From positions 124,001 to 188,000 of the forward strand of contig JAAKEZ010000001.1 of NCBI GenBank assembly GCA_018475625.1: 64,000 bases of DNA. The letters are read 5' to 3'. The notes under the pieces were generated by a model, which saw nothing but the letters and a program-made list of their open reading frames with translations, made no database searches and was not told the origin of the DNA. Positions 47,032-56,642 of this stretch are shown here, piece after piece. A program made the translations under genes and the position numbers. This DNA comes from Candidatus Bathyarchaeota archaeon A05DMB-2 (GTDB lineage: Archaea; Thermoproteota; Bathyarchaeia; Bathyarchaeales; Bathycorpusculaceae). Each line of letters opens with the position of its first letter. Position 1 is the first letter of the stretch.

Positions 47032-49526
47032 GGAGTGCCAGCGAGTTTTGAGGTTACTGTGATATTGTCGACGTAAGCAACGTTTTGAATTCCGTCAAAA
47101 TCGTAGTTTACAAGCTGCAAAACAAATCTTTGCGGAAGGGACGAATTAAAAGCCGTCTGCCACATTTTACTCAGGTCATAACTGAACGTACCTTCAGGAC
47201 TATCTAGCACGGTAACGAAGGAGCCGTTTTGGTAGACCCCGTTTGGAGTAGCAATAAACATGGCCTGAGAATGCTGAACATTAGCGATTACTATAGCGAA
47301 AGTGTCCTTGTCTTCAAAGCCTTGAGTCGCGTTCACATAGAAAGAGAGCGTAACTTCCGAGTCATTAGATGGGACAAAAATATCTCTCTCAACACGGTAA
47401 GAATACTGCAATTCCCATTGACCAGGCTTAGGTAATGCTTGAGCCGCTATTGCCAATTGTTTAGAGCCACCGTTATCGCTAATGGTAACGTTGCCCAAGC
47501 CTTTCTCCCATGTGTAATTTTTCCACCGGTTTTGGTCCCAATTGGCGTACTCAAAATCGTCCACAAAGACAACTGCAGAGCCACGTTCTTCAACTTTGAA
47601 CAGGTAGGAACTGCCGACGCTCTTTACAAGTTTGAAGCTTGGATTGCCCAAGAAAAGCTCAGGAACCCATCTAGGCGGATTAGTGGTTGTGTAAGCGACG
47701 TTACTTCCCACGAACACGTAAGATATGTTCCAGTAACGCATAATCTGGTATGCCTCCTCGCCAAGCGTGCTATTCTGTAGCAGACTCACGAGTGTTTGAT
47801 ACGAACGGCTCAGGGTGCTCCCGCTATACGGGAAGATTATTTTATGGTTCGAAACTGATGGAATAAACAAGCCCGAACTAAAGGGATGAACTAATATAAC
47901 TGCGTCAGGCGGTAGATTGGTTTTCATCCATGTCATCAAGGCGTAGTCGCTTTGCGTGGTCACCGCATAAACATTATATCCACCTCTTATGAGTTTTGGG
48001 TCTTGGGCAAGGCGATAATATAGAAAAGGAGAAACCGCCAACGCCAAAACTATAATTGCTAAGAGCCACGCCGCCCCAGAGGGGTTAGAAAATACTTTGG
48101 ACAACCATCTAATCTTGCCGTTGCGGAGTTCAGCGAATTTTACTAATGCAGCACCTATGAGCAGGCTAAAAGATATGGAAAGAAGAATGCCCTGATGACC
48201 CCAAGAGACGATGCTGAAATCAGGTGGGAGAAGAAAGGATAGGAATGACAAGAAAGTTGTGGCGCCAAAAATACCCAATGCTAATCCAATGATTGGTTGA
48301 TAAGTCCTGAAGGCTCTCGTTTTCAAGAGCAGAATGGTGAAACAGACCAAAATGAGTACAATGGACACGTCAAGTAAAAGGTAAGAAGACAGATTGTCAA
48401 AAGCCCACTGCAATGCTTGACTAAAATAACGCTGTTGCTGACCTGCCCAGCTTGTAAAATCCTGAGCTATTCCGACATTATGCCCTGGATACTGGTAAAA
48501 CACGGCGAACCTGTAGATGAAAGGACTTAGCGGAAGAAGACTTGCAGCGAAAACCACAACCGATTCACCGATTTTCCGCGTTAGTCTGCTCCGCTGCCGT
48601 ACGAGATAGTAAAGCAAAATTAGAACTGCGACCACAAGCAGTACCTGAATGTATGTAAGTACTATTGTTCCTGCGTATCCAAACAACAAGCCAACCGTTA
48701 AAAGCTCAACAACGCTTGATTTCGCGTTAAAGCGATAAAACGAAAAAAGCAAACCTAAACAAACGAGGAAAAGAGGAAAACCTACAAGGAAAGGGTTTGC
48801 TCCCCATGTAACGTTTAAGGGCCAATTGGATATAACGGCAAAAACGAAACTCAGCCCTAAGCCATAAGCCAAGCATCCGCCAAGTTTTCTGCCCAGAAAA
48901 TAGGCGCCTAAAACGGAGAGAGCTTTGAAAAGAATGGTGACATAGAAAACTGAGGTTGCAGCACCCATACCTAGCAGGATAGATGCATAGGCGAAGATGA
49001 CGTGGGAAGCTTGCGGATAAATAATCCCTTCCGACAAATAAGGCTGCATAGTCACGGGAATATGATGATTTTCTAGGATAACTTGAACCTCAAGTGCATG
49101 AATGGACTCGTCACGAACACTGCCGAGCACCAATCCGGTTAAAGAAGAGAGGTTTATGATGAGGAAAATTATGAACATGAGAAAAACAGCTGAATAAGCT
49201 AATAATGCTTTTTTGTTTTCCACCGCATAAGTTTTAAGCCGGGAGAATCTTGCTCCTTTGACGATTGTTCTGGCATGTATGATGACGGGTAGAACTGCAG
49301 TTATCGCTGTTAAGCAGACCACGCCAATCCAGCTAAAGAGACCGAGAGGCAATATCGCCACTAAATACAGAATGAAACCACCAATGAAAACATCAAGTAT
49401 GCAAACCTGCAAAAAATCCAAATTTCCGAAAAAACTGAGGCGACGGAAGAAAACCGCTCTCAGAGGTTCGCCAATGATTATCAAGAAGACGAGGAGAGCC
49501 AATAGTTGGAAGAGCAGCAGTAGCAA
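47028..49526 (-). CDS. Large polytopic membrane protein, GT-C glycosyltransferase-like
   Basis: 832 residues. About twelve membrane helices in residues 1-520; an early outside loop has SVRDESIHALEVQVILE, the Asp-Glu pair typical of GT-C enzymes that use polyprenyl-phosphate sugars. The C-terminal 310 residues are soluble and beta-rich (NWDQNRWKNYTWEKGLGNVTISDNGGSK), a carbohydrate-binding-like jelly roll outside the cell. It may transfer a sugar to a glycan or protein. It is coupled to the downstream GT2 gene by overlap. Confidence 0.75.
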   Translation of the reverse strand: MLLLLFQLLALLVFLIIIGEPLRAVFFRRLSFFGNLDFLQVCILDVFIGGFILYLVAILPLGLFSWIGVVCLTAITAVLPVIIHARTIVKGARFSRLKTYAVENKKALLAYSAVFLMFIIFLIINLSSLTGLVLGSVRDESIHALEVQVILENHHIPVTMQPYLSEGIIYPQASHVIFAYASILLGMGAATSVFYVTILFKALSVLGAYFLGRKLGGCLAYGLGLSFVFAVISNWPLNVTWGANPFLVGFPLFLVCLGLLFSFYRFNAKSSVVELLTVGLLFGYAGTIVLTYIQVLLVVAVLILLYYLVRQRSRLTRKIGESVVVFAASLLPLSPFIYRFAVFYQYPGHNVGIAQDFTSWAGQQQRYFSQALQWAFDNLSSYLLLDVSIVLILVCFTILLLKTRAFRTYQPIIGLALGIFGATTFLSFLSFLLPPDFSIVSWGHQGILLSISFSLLIGAALVKFAELRNGKIRWLSKVFSNPSGAAWLLAIIVLALAVSPFLYYRLAQDPKLIRGGYNVYAVTTQSDYALMTWMKTNLPPDAVILVHPFSSGLFIPSVSNHKIIFPYSGSTLSRSYQTLVSLLQNSTLGEEAYQIMRYWNISYVFVGSNVAYTTTNPPRWVPELFLGNPSFKLVKSVGSSYLFKVEERGSAVVFVDDFEYANWDQNRWKNYTWEKGLGNVTISDNGGSKQLAIAAQALPKPGQWELQYSYRVERDIFVPSNDSEVTLSFYVNATQGFEDKDTFAIVIANVQHSQAMFIATPNGVYQNGSFVTVLDSPEGTFSYDLSKMWQTAFNSSLPQRFVLQLVNYDFDGIQNVAYVDNITVTSKLAGTP

Positions 49527-49576
49527 TATGTCACCTTATAGTTCTACCTAACAATGTTTCCTTAAAAAATTATCCA

Positions 49577-50671
49577 TTATCCTTCGCACAGCTTTCGGTA
49601 GATGTCTAAAAGGCGTTTCGAATAGCTTTTCCAGTCAAGAAACGCATCGGTGTTACTTGAAATTCTGGTGTACGTTTTCTCTGAGGCCTTCATTAATGCA
49701 CTCGCAATGTCCTTCGCGGTCAGCGATTTGACTCCTTCCGCGAATCCCCCCGCGACGAGATGCTTTAAAGCACCAAAATCTAGGACAACCACGGGCACTC
49801 CCACAAGCAGCGCTTCATAAACGACTCGGCTGAAACTTTCCAGGGGCGAAAGCATCGCGAAAACGCTCGCTTTTGAGTATTCATGCAACAATTCTTGCCG
49901 GCGGAGCATATTCTTCCATTCCACAAAACCGCTTATACCCAGAGAATGAGTCAAATTGACCAGCGTATCGCGTTCTGGACCGTCACCTACCACAACGAGC
50001 CTGAAGTTCCCAGACTCCTTCTTCAGCAGGTATGCGAAGGCCTCAATAAGTTTGTCAACATTCTTGTATCGCGCTAACACTCCAACGTAGAGAATTCGCT
50101 TAGGTTCCTCAGGCTTACGCTTCACAAACCGAACCTCATCAACGTCGATGCCCTCTGGAACCAAAAGCACATTCTTCGCCTCTGGAAAATCCTCAGCAAG
50201 TATCCGTTTTTCATACGTTGAATTAGCTATGATGGCATGGGCTCGTGAGAAAATCATGCTAAACGCCGCTTTTTGGTAGAATCTAAGCATAGAATGGCGA
50301 AATGGAGACTGCCCGTATCGATGATAATGTGGTTGTAACAGCAGTTTTTGATTGCTATGCCTGCATGAAGCCACGATGAAAGGTGGTAACGTGTGAATGT
50401 TATGGACATGAATAATGTCTGCTTTTTCCCTGCGCAAGCTGGCAACAAAGTTCGGTTCAGGAAGATACAGAGGGTCGCCAGCGAGAGGAATGAAACGTTT
50501 GACCAAAACGCCATTAATGCTTTGAACCTGTGCCAAATTGGAGTCTCGATCTACAGAATAAACTATCACCCGAATGTCTTTTCTGCTGAGGGTTTCGCTT
50601 ATTTTTTTGACAACTACCTCAACGCCGCCCATGTTGGGAAAATATCTGGGCGTAACGTGAATTATGCGCAT
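49577..50671 (-). CDS. GT4-family glycosyltransferase
   Basis: 364 residues of GT-B fold. HVTPRYFPNMGGVEVVVKKI is the N-terminal acceptor loop; IIHVHNIHTLPP and PHYHRYGQSP follow. The C domain has ILYVGVLARYKNVDKLIEAF (donor diphosphate) and SPLESFSRVVYEALLVGVPVVV, the E-x7-E nucleotide-sugar motif. GAGGGTGAT precedes the ATG. It retains the anomeric configuration when it adds a sugar from UDP/GDP donors. Part of the minus-strand glycan cluster, 50 bp upstream of the GT-C-like gene. Confidence 0.9.
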   Translation of the reverse strand: MRIIHVTPRYFPNMGGVEVVVKKISETLSRKDIRVIVYSVDRDSNLAQVQSINGVLVKRFIPLAGDPLYLPEPNFVASLRREKADIIHVHNIHTLPPFIVASCRHSNQKLLLQPHYHRYGQSPFRHSMLRFYQKAAFSMIFSRAHAIIANSTYEKRILAEDFPEAKNVLLVPEGIDVDEVRFVKRKPEEPKRILYVGVLARYKNVDKLIEAFAYLLKKESGNFRLVVVGDGPERDTLVNLTHSLGISGFVEWKNMLRRQELLHEYSKASVFAMLSPLESFSRVVYEALLVGVPVVVLDFGALKHLVAGGFAEGVKSLTAKDIASALMKASEKTYTRISSNTDAFLDWKSYSKRLLDIYRKLCEG

Positions 50672-50705
50672 GCATCACCCTCAAACCTGAAAAATACACG
50701 TGAAC

Positions 50706-51593
50706 TTATATTGAAATCTTTGTGCTTTTTATCGGCTCCCATATATAGGGAATCTTGCCGTTTCTCGAATCCATTTTAGCTTGAGAATAAGCAGCAACTT
50801 CTAAGAATACTCCTAAAAATGCATAGAAAGCTTCATTTGGTTTTAATCTAGTTGCTGCCGTTAGAATATTTTTGAAGCTTGACGTAGAGACGGTGAACCC
50901 GGTTGTTCGTTTGAGCTGCAGGTGTCCTATCCATATTCTTTTTCGCTGTTTCAGCAAATCAACAATGTTTGTGGGACAGCGTATATGCACCACTGCCGAT
51001 GGGAGATAATGAACTGCGTAATCTTGGTTCCGAATAGCAAGCTCAATGTACGGCTCATCCGTAACAACGCTTTCCGGAATTTCAAGAAGACAACTAGTGC
51101 GTATTGCGCAAAGCTCTCCTGAAAGTTTAGGACTCCGAATAACTGAGATTAAATGGTGCAAACGCCAGATTACCCTAACGATTCTGTAACAGATTCCGTC
51201 AGGTCCATCAAGAGGCACCGGCTGAGCAAAAACAACCCCTGCGTTACTCGCCATGAGTTCATGTACAAGTGTAAGGATGGTTCCCGACTCCGGCAGAGCA
51301 TCAGCGTTCACCAAAACCAAGACACCCGCCGATTCTTTCACGCTTTTAAAAATTTTGTTGAGAGCGCTGGCTTTCCCTCTTCGAGTCTTCTCAATTATGG
51401 GTTCAATACGCTTGTCTCTGGCAGAGTATTCCCTCACAATCTCAAGCGTTCGGTCAGTACATCCAGAACCAACAATTATAATCCTGCAATCCTCAGGTAG
51501 CTCTTGTTCTGAAGTAAGATTTTGGAGAAGTGGGCGGATGTTCTTTTCTTCGTTGAAAGCGCATACTCCTACAGCGATTTTGAGCTTGAACAT
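50706..51593 (-). CDS. GT2-family glycosyltransferase
   Basis: 295 residues from ATG 51593 (MFKLK; codons up to 51617 are also open). IAVGVCAFNEEKNIRPLLQNL, IIIVGSGCTDRTLEIV, TRRGKASALNKI and VLVNADALPESGTI (DxD as NAD) mark a GT-A type enzyme of the cellulose-synthase/hyaluronan-like GT2 branch. The IIVGSG replaces the common VVDDGS/T. WRLHHLISV is a likely acceptor helix. It lies 34 bp before the GT4 gene in the same operon. Confidence 0.83.
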   Translation of the reverse strand: MFKLKIAVGVCAFNEEKNIRPLLQNLTSEQELPEDCRIIIVGSGCTDRTLEIVREYSARDKRIEPIIEKTRRGKASALNKIFKSVKESAGVLVLVNADALPESGTILTLVHELMASNAGVVFAQPVPLDGPDGICYRIVRVIWRLHHLISVIRSPKLSGELCAIRTSCLLEIPESVVTDEPYIELAIRNQDYAVHYLPSAVVHIRCPTNIVDLLKQRKRIWIGHLQLKRTTGFTVSTSSFKNILTAATRLKPNEAFYAFLGVFLEVAAYSQAKMDSRNGKIPYIWEPIKSTKISI

Positions 51594-51678
51594 CGAATTC
51601 ATCGACCAATATAGCATTGCTAACGTTTAAGAGTTTTGAACCCTACCAGCCAAAAACATCACGTTTCCAAGTCAAAAT

Positions 51679-53202
51679 TCAAATTAAGCGCAAAAAAGAA
51701 TGCAGATGTGGCTTTCGCCTATTCAAAAAGGAGAACTTCCCCCAGGTTTTCGCCAACACTATTACTATTGCTCCAACGGCAAAGAGCACAGCCAAAGCAA
51801 AACAGAGCTTTTGCAGCGTTAAGTCAATCTCAGGCAGGCTTGTTTCCGAAAAATTTTCCGAGAAGAACTGCAAATCGCCACTGTAAGGAACGGCGGCGGT
51901 TGTGACTGGAGCCCGTAAGTATCCGCCGCCTAAAGCGTCAACCTTGAACATCAAGCTATTATCAATCACTGTTGTCGAGTTTGCCGGAGGTTTCCATGAC
52001 AGAGGAGTGTAGCTGTTCAGGTATTTATCGGGTTGTTGATCTGTGTAGTCCACGTAGGACACGACGTCATTGCCGATTCTTGCCACGCGGCTTGACAGGC
52101 TGTAGTACCATTCAATCTTTTCACCGTTGTATGGAGACGTAAATTCGATTCTGTAAGTTGGTGTCTGCTCGTAATTGGCTTTAAACCAGCGTACCGCATC
52201 TTCGAAAGTCCAATACTTGTAGGAGGGTCGCGTGGATAGCAATGTTTGAATCCAATCGAGAACTTGGGCTGTGTCCGCTTTTCGGCAGCACCAGCTCCAT
52301 TCAAACTGGACCGTAACGTACCCAAACGGGCGGCTCCCAGCAAAAGTTTCATCGATCATGTTCAGGAAGTAGGATTTTGCAGCTGATTTGCCGCCGTCAA
52401 ACTTTAGGCTCATAAGGTTAACAGGATGAAGTTGGATGTTATGCGATACTGTGAAGCTGGCAACCCAGTCCCAAGTGCTATGAGGGAGTATGACCATGCC
52501 GCCAGTTGAAGTGTTAGGACAGAGGACGTTGGAGGCGTTGGCGTAGTAGGGCATTTGAAAGCCGCCGCGCATAGTCATGAGGTCAACGTTGTATTGGTCG
52601 AAGCAGTAGCCTTGATAGTATTCAACTCCTCTTGTCAACAAGTACTGTGCGGTGTACGTGTCGGGCATAAAATCCATCACTCCCTTAGGAGTGTAGCCGA
52701 GGGCAGCTGTAAACTCGTTTAACGTGAAATTTGCGTTCCATACTCTATTGTCTGGTTCATACGCGAGGCTATACGAAAGCCTCGGGATTACTTTACCATA
52801 CTGGCTCAATATGCTTATTCTCGTAACATTTTTCAGGATATAGTCATTGGTTGTTCCTTCCACAACTACAAACGTGAAATCCCTGAAATTTAGCGCTTTC
52901 AGCCAAGCGGCTAATTGATCAAAATCCCGTGCTTCGTCAATAATAATGGACAAGGAGACGATGTTGATTTGATTAGTCGATTGAGCAAAATCGGTCGGAG
53001 ACCAACTGTCCTGAGTAGTGGTGAGCGTTGAGACTATTTGGGCATTAGTGAAAGGCACCGTACTTACTGCTGTGCATGGCTGTGGTAAAAGGAGTATTAT
53101 CGCACAAATGATCGCTCCTTTTAGATATCTTATTTTTATAGAATATTCCTCGCTGTTTTCACGTAAGAAGTCGGATTTCTGTATTGAACGTGAGACAACC
53201 AC
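51679..53202 (-). CDS. Membrane-anchored extracellular protein, polysaccharide-deacetylase-like barrel
   Basis: 507 residues. A hydrophobic segment at about 29-45 with a cleavage-like site serves as signal. The body (about 70-345) resembles a deacetylase or glycoside hydrolase beta/alpha barrel: IIIDEARDFDQLAAWLKAL, YTPKGVMDFMPDTYTAQYLLTRGVEYYQGYC, and MVILPHSTWDW. A beta domain follows, then a membrane helix (about 465-487) and a basic tail. It probably acts on the surface polysaccharide made by the neighbouring transferases. The catalytic residues could not be confirmed. Confidence 0.65.
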   Translation of the reverse strand: MVVSRSIQKSDFLRENSEEYSIKIRYLKGAIICAIILLLPQPCTAVSTVPFTNAQIVSTLTTTQDSWSPTDFAQSTNQINIVSLSIIIDEARDFDQLAAWLKALNFRDFTFVVVEGTTNDYILKNVTRISILSQYGKVIPRLSYSLAYEPDNRVWNANFTLNEFTAALGYTPKGVMDFMPDTYTAQYLLTRGVEYYQGYCFDQYNVDLMTMRGGFQMPYYANASNVLCPNTSTGGMVILPHSTWDWVASFTVSHNIQLHPVNLMSLKFDGGKSAAKSYFLNMIDETFAGSRPFGYVTVQFEWSWCCRKADTAQVLDWIQTLLSTRPSYKYWTFEDAVRWFKANYEQTPTYRIEFTSPYNGEKIEWYYSLSSRVARIGNDVVSYVDYTDQQPDKYLNSYTPLSWKPPANSTTVIDNSLMFKVDALGGGYLRAPVTTAAVPYSGDLQFFSENFSETSLPEIDLTLQKLCFALAVLFAVGAIVIVLAKTWGKFSFLNRRKPHLHSFLRLI

Positions 53203-53810
53203 CGCTGATTAACAAGTGCTTTCATAGTTGTCCCTGACTTCTTTAATAACAAGTTAATATTAAGACTTGTGCAGCTATCCTGTTAAAGACTTAGATCTTT
53301 TCAAATAGCTAATTCACAACTCTTTTAAAAGTGGTTCCTATTTTTGCAATTTTAGGACATTGTTTTGGGTTGCTTTTTGAAGCAAAGTTACTTAAATCGC
53401 TTGCAGGTTCACTCACTTTAACATCTATAAGAGTCAAAGAACGCTGAAAAATGAGAATTCTATATACCGCCAACTCAAAAGTCACAATCAAAACATACTT
53501 CAGAAGCATTATGCTGATTCGTAGAAACATAACGGTCAAGGACTGGAATGATTAGACAACGGGATAGTATAGTGTTAAGCGACACTGCAAAGTTTGGGCT
53601 GGGCATATTGCGGAGCAGAGCAATGGCAAAAGATAGTAAGCATAAAAACATTCTATAACCAAGCAAATTCGCCATAAAAAACGAGCTATGCTACACGACT
53701 AAATTGCGAGAAGTCGACGCGATATAGATAAAATAAGTTCAGTCAATGTATTGCAATTTAAACAAAGTTACTAATCCTAGGATTCAGATCGATAGTTCTG
53801 TCGTGTGAAA
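53203..53810. other. Intergenic stretch without supported genes
   Basis: About 600 bp of A/T-rich DNA between the deacetylase-like and dehydrogenase genes. It contains short open frames on both strands that match nothing I recognise. Promoter signals for the deacetylase-like gene may lie near 53240-53270. No repeat or hairpin of note is visible. Confidence 0.5.
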
Positions 53811-54740
53811 TTATTCCAAGTCTTCGACTGCCAACTTGTATGTTTGATGGATAGTTTTTGCCGCTTCTTTTATTCCTTGTTTTTCATCCTCTGAAAGATT
53901 TTTATAAATAGATGAACCTATCGAACGCCCAAGGCGCGTCGGTATCCCAACAAAAATGGGAATACCTTCGAATTTCATAGGTGCAGAGATCGATAGGATT
54001 TCATTCGTGTCTTTGGCTATTGCCCAGATAATATCTCTAAAAGATGCTGCTGGACCGTATTCGGTGCCTCCAATGTTATCAACTATTAGTTTTGAAACGG
54101 ATTTCACGTAGGATTCGATTTCCCCTCTGGGAAGCAATACGCCTTCAGTTCTCGCATACTCTTCAATGCGTAGCTTGTTGATTTTTGTGGTTGACCATAA
54201 TGGTATTGCTGCATCTCCGTGTTCTCCGCCAACCCAACCCATAACCTGTGATACTGGAACGTCAAATGCTTGGGCGATTTTAGCCCGAAATCTCAGAGAC
54301 TCCAAATTTGTTCCTGTGCTAATCACGAAATCGGCTTTAGCGTACTTCTTGCAGACCATAGCCATTGCGTCCACAGGATTGGAGATAACAACGTATTTTG
54401 CGCTGGGATTTCTATGAGCAGTTGCTTCTGCGATATACTTCACTATTTCCGCGTTTTGGATTGCCAAGTCACGTCTGCTCATCTTAACCCCTGGAGTCCG
54501 CGGTTTCCCAGCAGAAATCAAGATGATGTCTGCTCCAGATACCTCCTCGTCTCTTTCACAAGCGTTTATTTCCACATCGAACCCGTTGCTTGCAGTCACA
54601 TGCTTAAGCTCTTCTGCAAAAGCTTCTGCCAGTCCCGGTTTGACATCACACACCGTCAAGGTATCGGCAACCCCGGCGCACATTATAGTGTAGGCTGTTG
54701 GGCGACCGACACGTCCAGTTCCAATTTGGGCTATATGCAC
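53811..54740 (-). CDS. Malate/lactate dehydrogenase family enzyme
   Basis: 309 residues: IGTGRVGRPTAYTIM (NAD loop) with VCDVK giving the Asp of NAD preference, ILISAGKPRTPGVKMSRRDL (substrate loop), VISNPVDAMAMV, and VGGEHGDAAIPLWS with the catalytic His. Substrate loop arginines are RT and RRD; malate is the likely substrate, with lactate possible. A location inside the glycan cluster is odd. It has a 12-bp gap to the dTDP-4-dehydrorhamnose reductase gene and may share its transcript. Confidence 0.87.
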   Translation of the reverse strand: MHIAQIGTGRVGRPTAYTIMCAGVADTLTVCDVKPGLAEAFAEELKHVTASNGFDVEINACERDEEVSGADIILISAGKPRTPGVKMSRRDLAIQNAEIVKYIAEATAHRNPSAKYVVISNPVDAMAMVCKKYAKADFVISTGTNLESLRFRAKIAQAFDVPVSQVMGWVGGEHGDAAIPLWSTTKINKLRIEEYARTEGVLLPRGEIESYVKSVSKLIVDNIGGTEYGPAASFRDIIWAIAKDTNEILSISAPMKFEGIPIFVGIPTRLGRSIGSSIYKNLSEDEKQGIKEAAKTIHQTYKLAVEDLE

Positions 54741-54752
54741 GTGATCGACCCT

Positions 54753-55616
54753 CTATTGTTTTGAGACATGCCCTTTTTCGACGAGATAATCGTACAAGGC
54801 TTCCCTCCAGTTCCGCATCTCCAAACCATACTGCGGAAGTTTTACACTTTTCAACGCTGAAAAAACAGGTCTTTTAGCTTTAGTCGGGATTTGATTAGTT
54901 TTTATGCCTTCCAGATCTGGAGTTAGGTTTGCAAATTTGAATATTTCTCGCGCGAATTGAAACCATGTACAGCAGCCTGTGTTTGTTAGATGATAGGTTC
55001 CATAAGGAAGTTGTAGCTCAAGCACTTTCTTAATTGTTTCAGCCGCGTCCTTCGTGTAGGTTGGGCTCATCCACATATCATCAACTACTCGTATAGGCTC
55101 ATTTTTTTGGGCTTTCGCAATCATCGTTTCGACGAAATTACCGCCCTTGCCACTTGCGCCCGCTACGCCAAAGAGGCTCGCGACCCTGAAAATATAATGC
55201 CGCGAGTTTTGTTTAGTAAAGAGTTCTCCTGCAAGTTTTGAAATTCCATAGGTGTTAATCGGATCCGGAGCATCATCTTCCGTGTAGGGTTCATTCTTCG
55301 AGCCGGAGAAAACGTAGTCTGTACTTATAAAAACGGTTGTAGCTTGAATCTCATTCGAGACTGCTGCGACGTTCTTGGGACCTATGGCATTAACAGAAAA
55401 CGTTTTTAATGGTTCGTCTTCGCACTGGTCCGTCTTGTGGAATGCGGCAGTGTTTATGATGACATCAGGTTTTTGTTCTTTCAGCCTAAGAAGACTGCTG
55501 CAGTCTATCACGTCAATATCCTGGTGTGTCAAGCCTACGACTTCATGATGGAGCGGCAACGTCTTCATCAGGTCTTGACCGAGTTGACCTGCTGAGCCTA
55601 TGATGGCTATTCTCAT
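54753..55616 (-). CDS. rfbD: dTDP-4-dehydrorhamnose reductase
   Basis: 287 residues of the RmlD type: IIGSAGQLGQDLMKTL (NADPH motif), NTAAFHKTDQCEDEP, FISTDYVFSG and the catalytic YGISK (YxxxK). EPYTEDDAPDPIN and the C-terminal WREALYDYL are typical. It makes dTDP-L-rhamnose from the 4-keto sugar. It overlaps the SDR gene upstream by four bases and belongs to the dTDP-sugar operon with RmlC and RmlA-type genes. Confidence 0.9.
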   Translation of the reverse strand: MRIAIIGSAGQLGQDLMKTLPLHHEVVGLTHQDIDVIDCSSLLRLKEQKPDVIINTAAFHKTDQCEDEPLKTFSVNAIGPKNVAAVSNEIQATTVFISTDYVFSGSKNEPYTEDDAPDPINTYGISKLAGELFTKQNSRHYIFRVASLFGVAGASGKGGNFVETMIAKAQKNEPIRVVDDMWMSPTYTKDAAETIKKVLELQLPYGTYHLTNTGCCTWFQFAREIFKFANLTPDLEGIKTNQIPTKAKRPVFSALKSVKLPQYGLEMRNWREALYDYLVEKGHVSKQ

Positions 55617-56629
55617 AATATTACTCCGTTCAATTCAACGCTTTTAACCAGAGAAAATGATTCCACGAGGTTTTTGTACCATTTTACCGTTATTGTCCGC
55701 GGATCATCTCCATTCAAAGCACCCGTCTTCAGGGCTTCAAACACTTCCTTGGCGCCATCTCGCGGAGTATAACTGGTTTTGTATCTTAGCCTATCTCTAA
55801 TCTTGCCGAAGCTCACTCTATAACTTCGGGTGTCAGGGGACCCATACCACTCATATTTGAATGGCAAATTAATCGATTCAGCCACGGCTTGCGCTAAGTC
55901 GAAGATTTGTACGTTTTGGTCGTTGCTGCCTACGTTGAATACTTGATTGTTGACGAGGTCTGGGTCCGCCTCCAAGACCTTTATGAAAGCGTTCGAGGTG
56001 TCTTTGACGTGAACGAATGGGCGCCATTGTTTTCCGTCCCGCATGATAGGTATCTGACCGTTCTTGAAAAAACCTAAAACCATACCGTTAATTGCAAGGT
56101 CAAACCGCATCCTATACGAAAAACCATAAACAGTGGCTTGCCTCAGAACTGTAACGGAAAAAGATTTATCCGCTAAGGGCAAAACTTCTCTTTCCGCGTT
56201 CGCGCTAGCCTTTGCGTAGGTGGTTAAAGGGTTCAAGCTGGATTCTTCAGTGAGGATCCCATCTTGGAAACCGTAGACACTGCAGCTACTAGCCAGAACG
56301 TATTTGGAGACACGATACTTCTTCGCGAGTGTCGCCACACGGACTCTGCCTTCATAGTTGATTTCCAAAGTCTTCTCAGGGTCCAGCTCACCGCTCGGGT
56401 CGTTTGAAAGCGAAGCCAAATCCAGCACAGCATCGATTCCCTTGAGAAGGTCAGGGTTGAACCACCGTACGTCGCCTTTGACTACGGTTACCCTATCCGC
56501 TATATCTTTTATCGAGTCGGTTCCGAAGAATAGGCGGTCTAAGAGGGTTACGCTGTAGCCTTTTTCCAAGAGAATGCGAGAGAGAACTGAGCCTATGTAA
56601 CCGGCGCCGCCTGTCACTAACACCTTCAT
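55613..56629 (-). CDS. SDR-family nucleotide-sugar epimerase/dehydratase with altered YxxxK
   Basis: 338 residues from ATG 56629 (an ATG at 56641 is in frame). KVLVTGGAGYIGS is the Rossmann glycine motif, VLASSCSVYGF holds the catalytic serine, and RPFVHVKDTSNAF the sugar part. The catalytic stretch reads TTYAKASANAE: the tyrosine is present but the position of the lysine four residues later is serine, and a lysine sits two residues after the Tyr. RmlB, needed for dTDP-sugars, is not elsewhere in the window, so this protein might be the dehydratase or a different epimerase. It overlaps rfbD by four bases. Confidence 0.8.
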   Translation of the reverse strand: MKVLVTGGAGYIGSVLSRILLEKGYSVTLLDRLFFGTDSIKDIADRVTVVKGDVRWFNPDLLKGIDAVLDLASLSNDPSGELDPEKTLEINYEGRVRVATLAKKYRVSKYVLASSCSVYGFQDGILTEESSLNPLTTYAKASANAEREVLPLADKSFSVTVLRQATVYGFSYRMRFDLAINGMVLGFFKNGQIPIMRDGKQWRPFVHVKDTSNAFIKVLEADPDLVNNQVFNVGSNDQNVQIFDLAQAVAESINLPFKYEWYGSPDTRSYRVSFGKIRDRLRYKTSYTPRDGAKEVFEALKTGALNGDDPRTITVKWYKNLVESFSLVKSVELNGVIL

Positions 56630-56642
56630 CGCATTATTCATC

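Noticed and set aside
53309-53675. Minus-strand frames of 66-76 codons in the 53.2-53.8 kb gap
   Set aside because: No ribosome site, no family resemblance, and low-complexity hydrophobic content.
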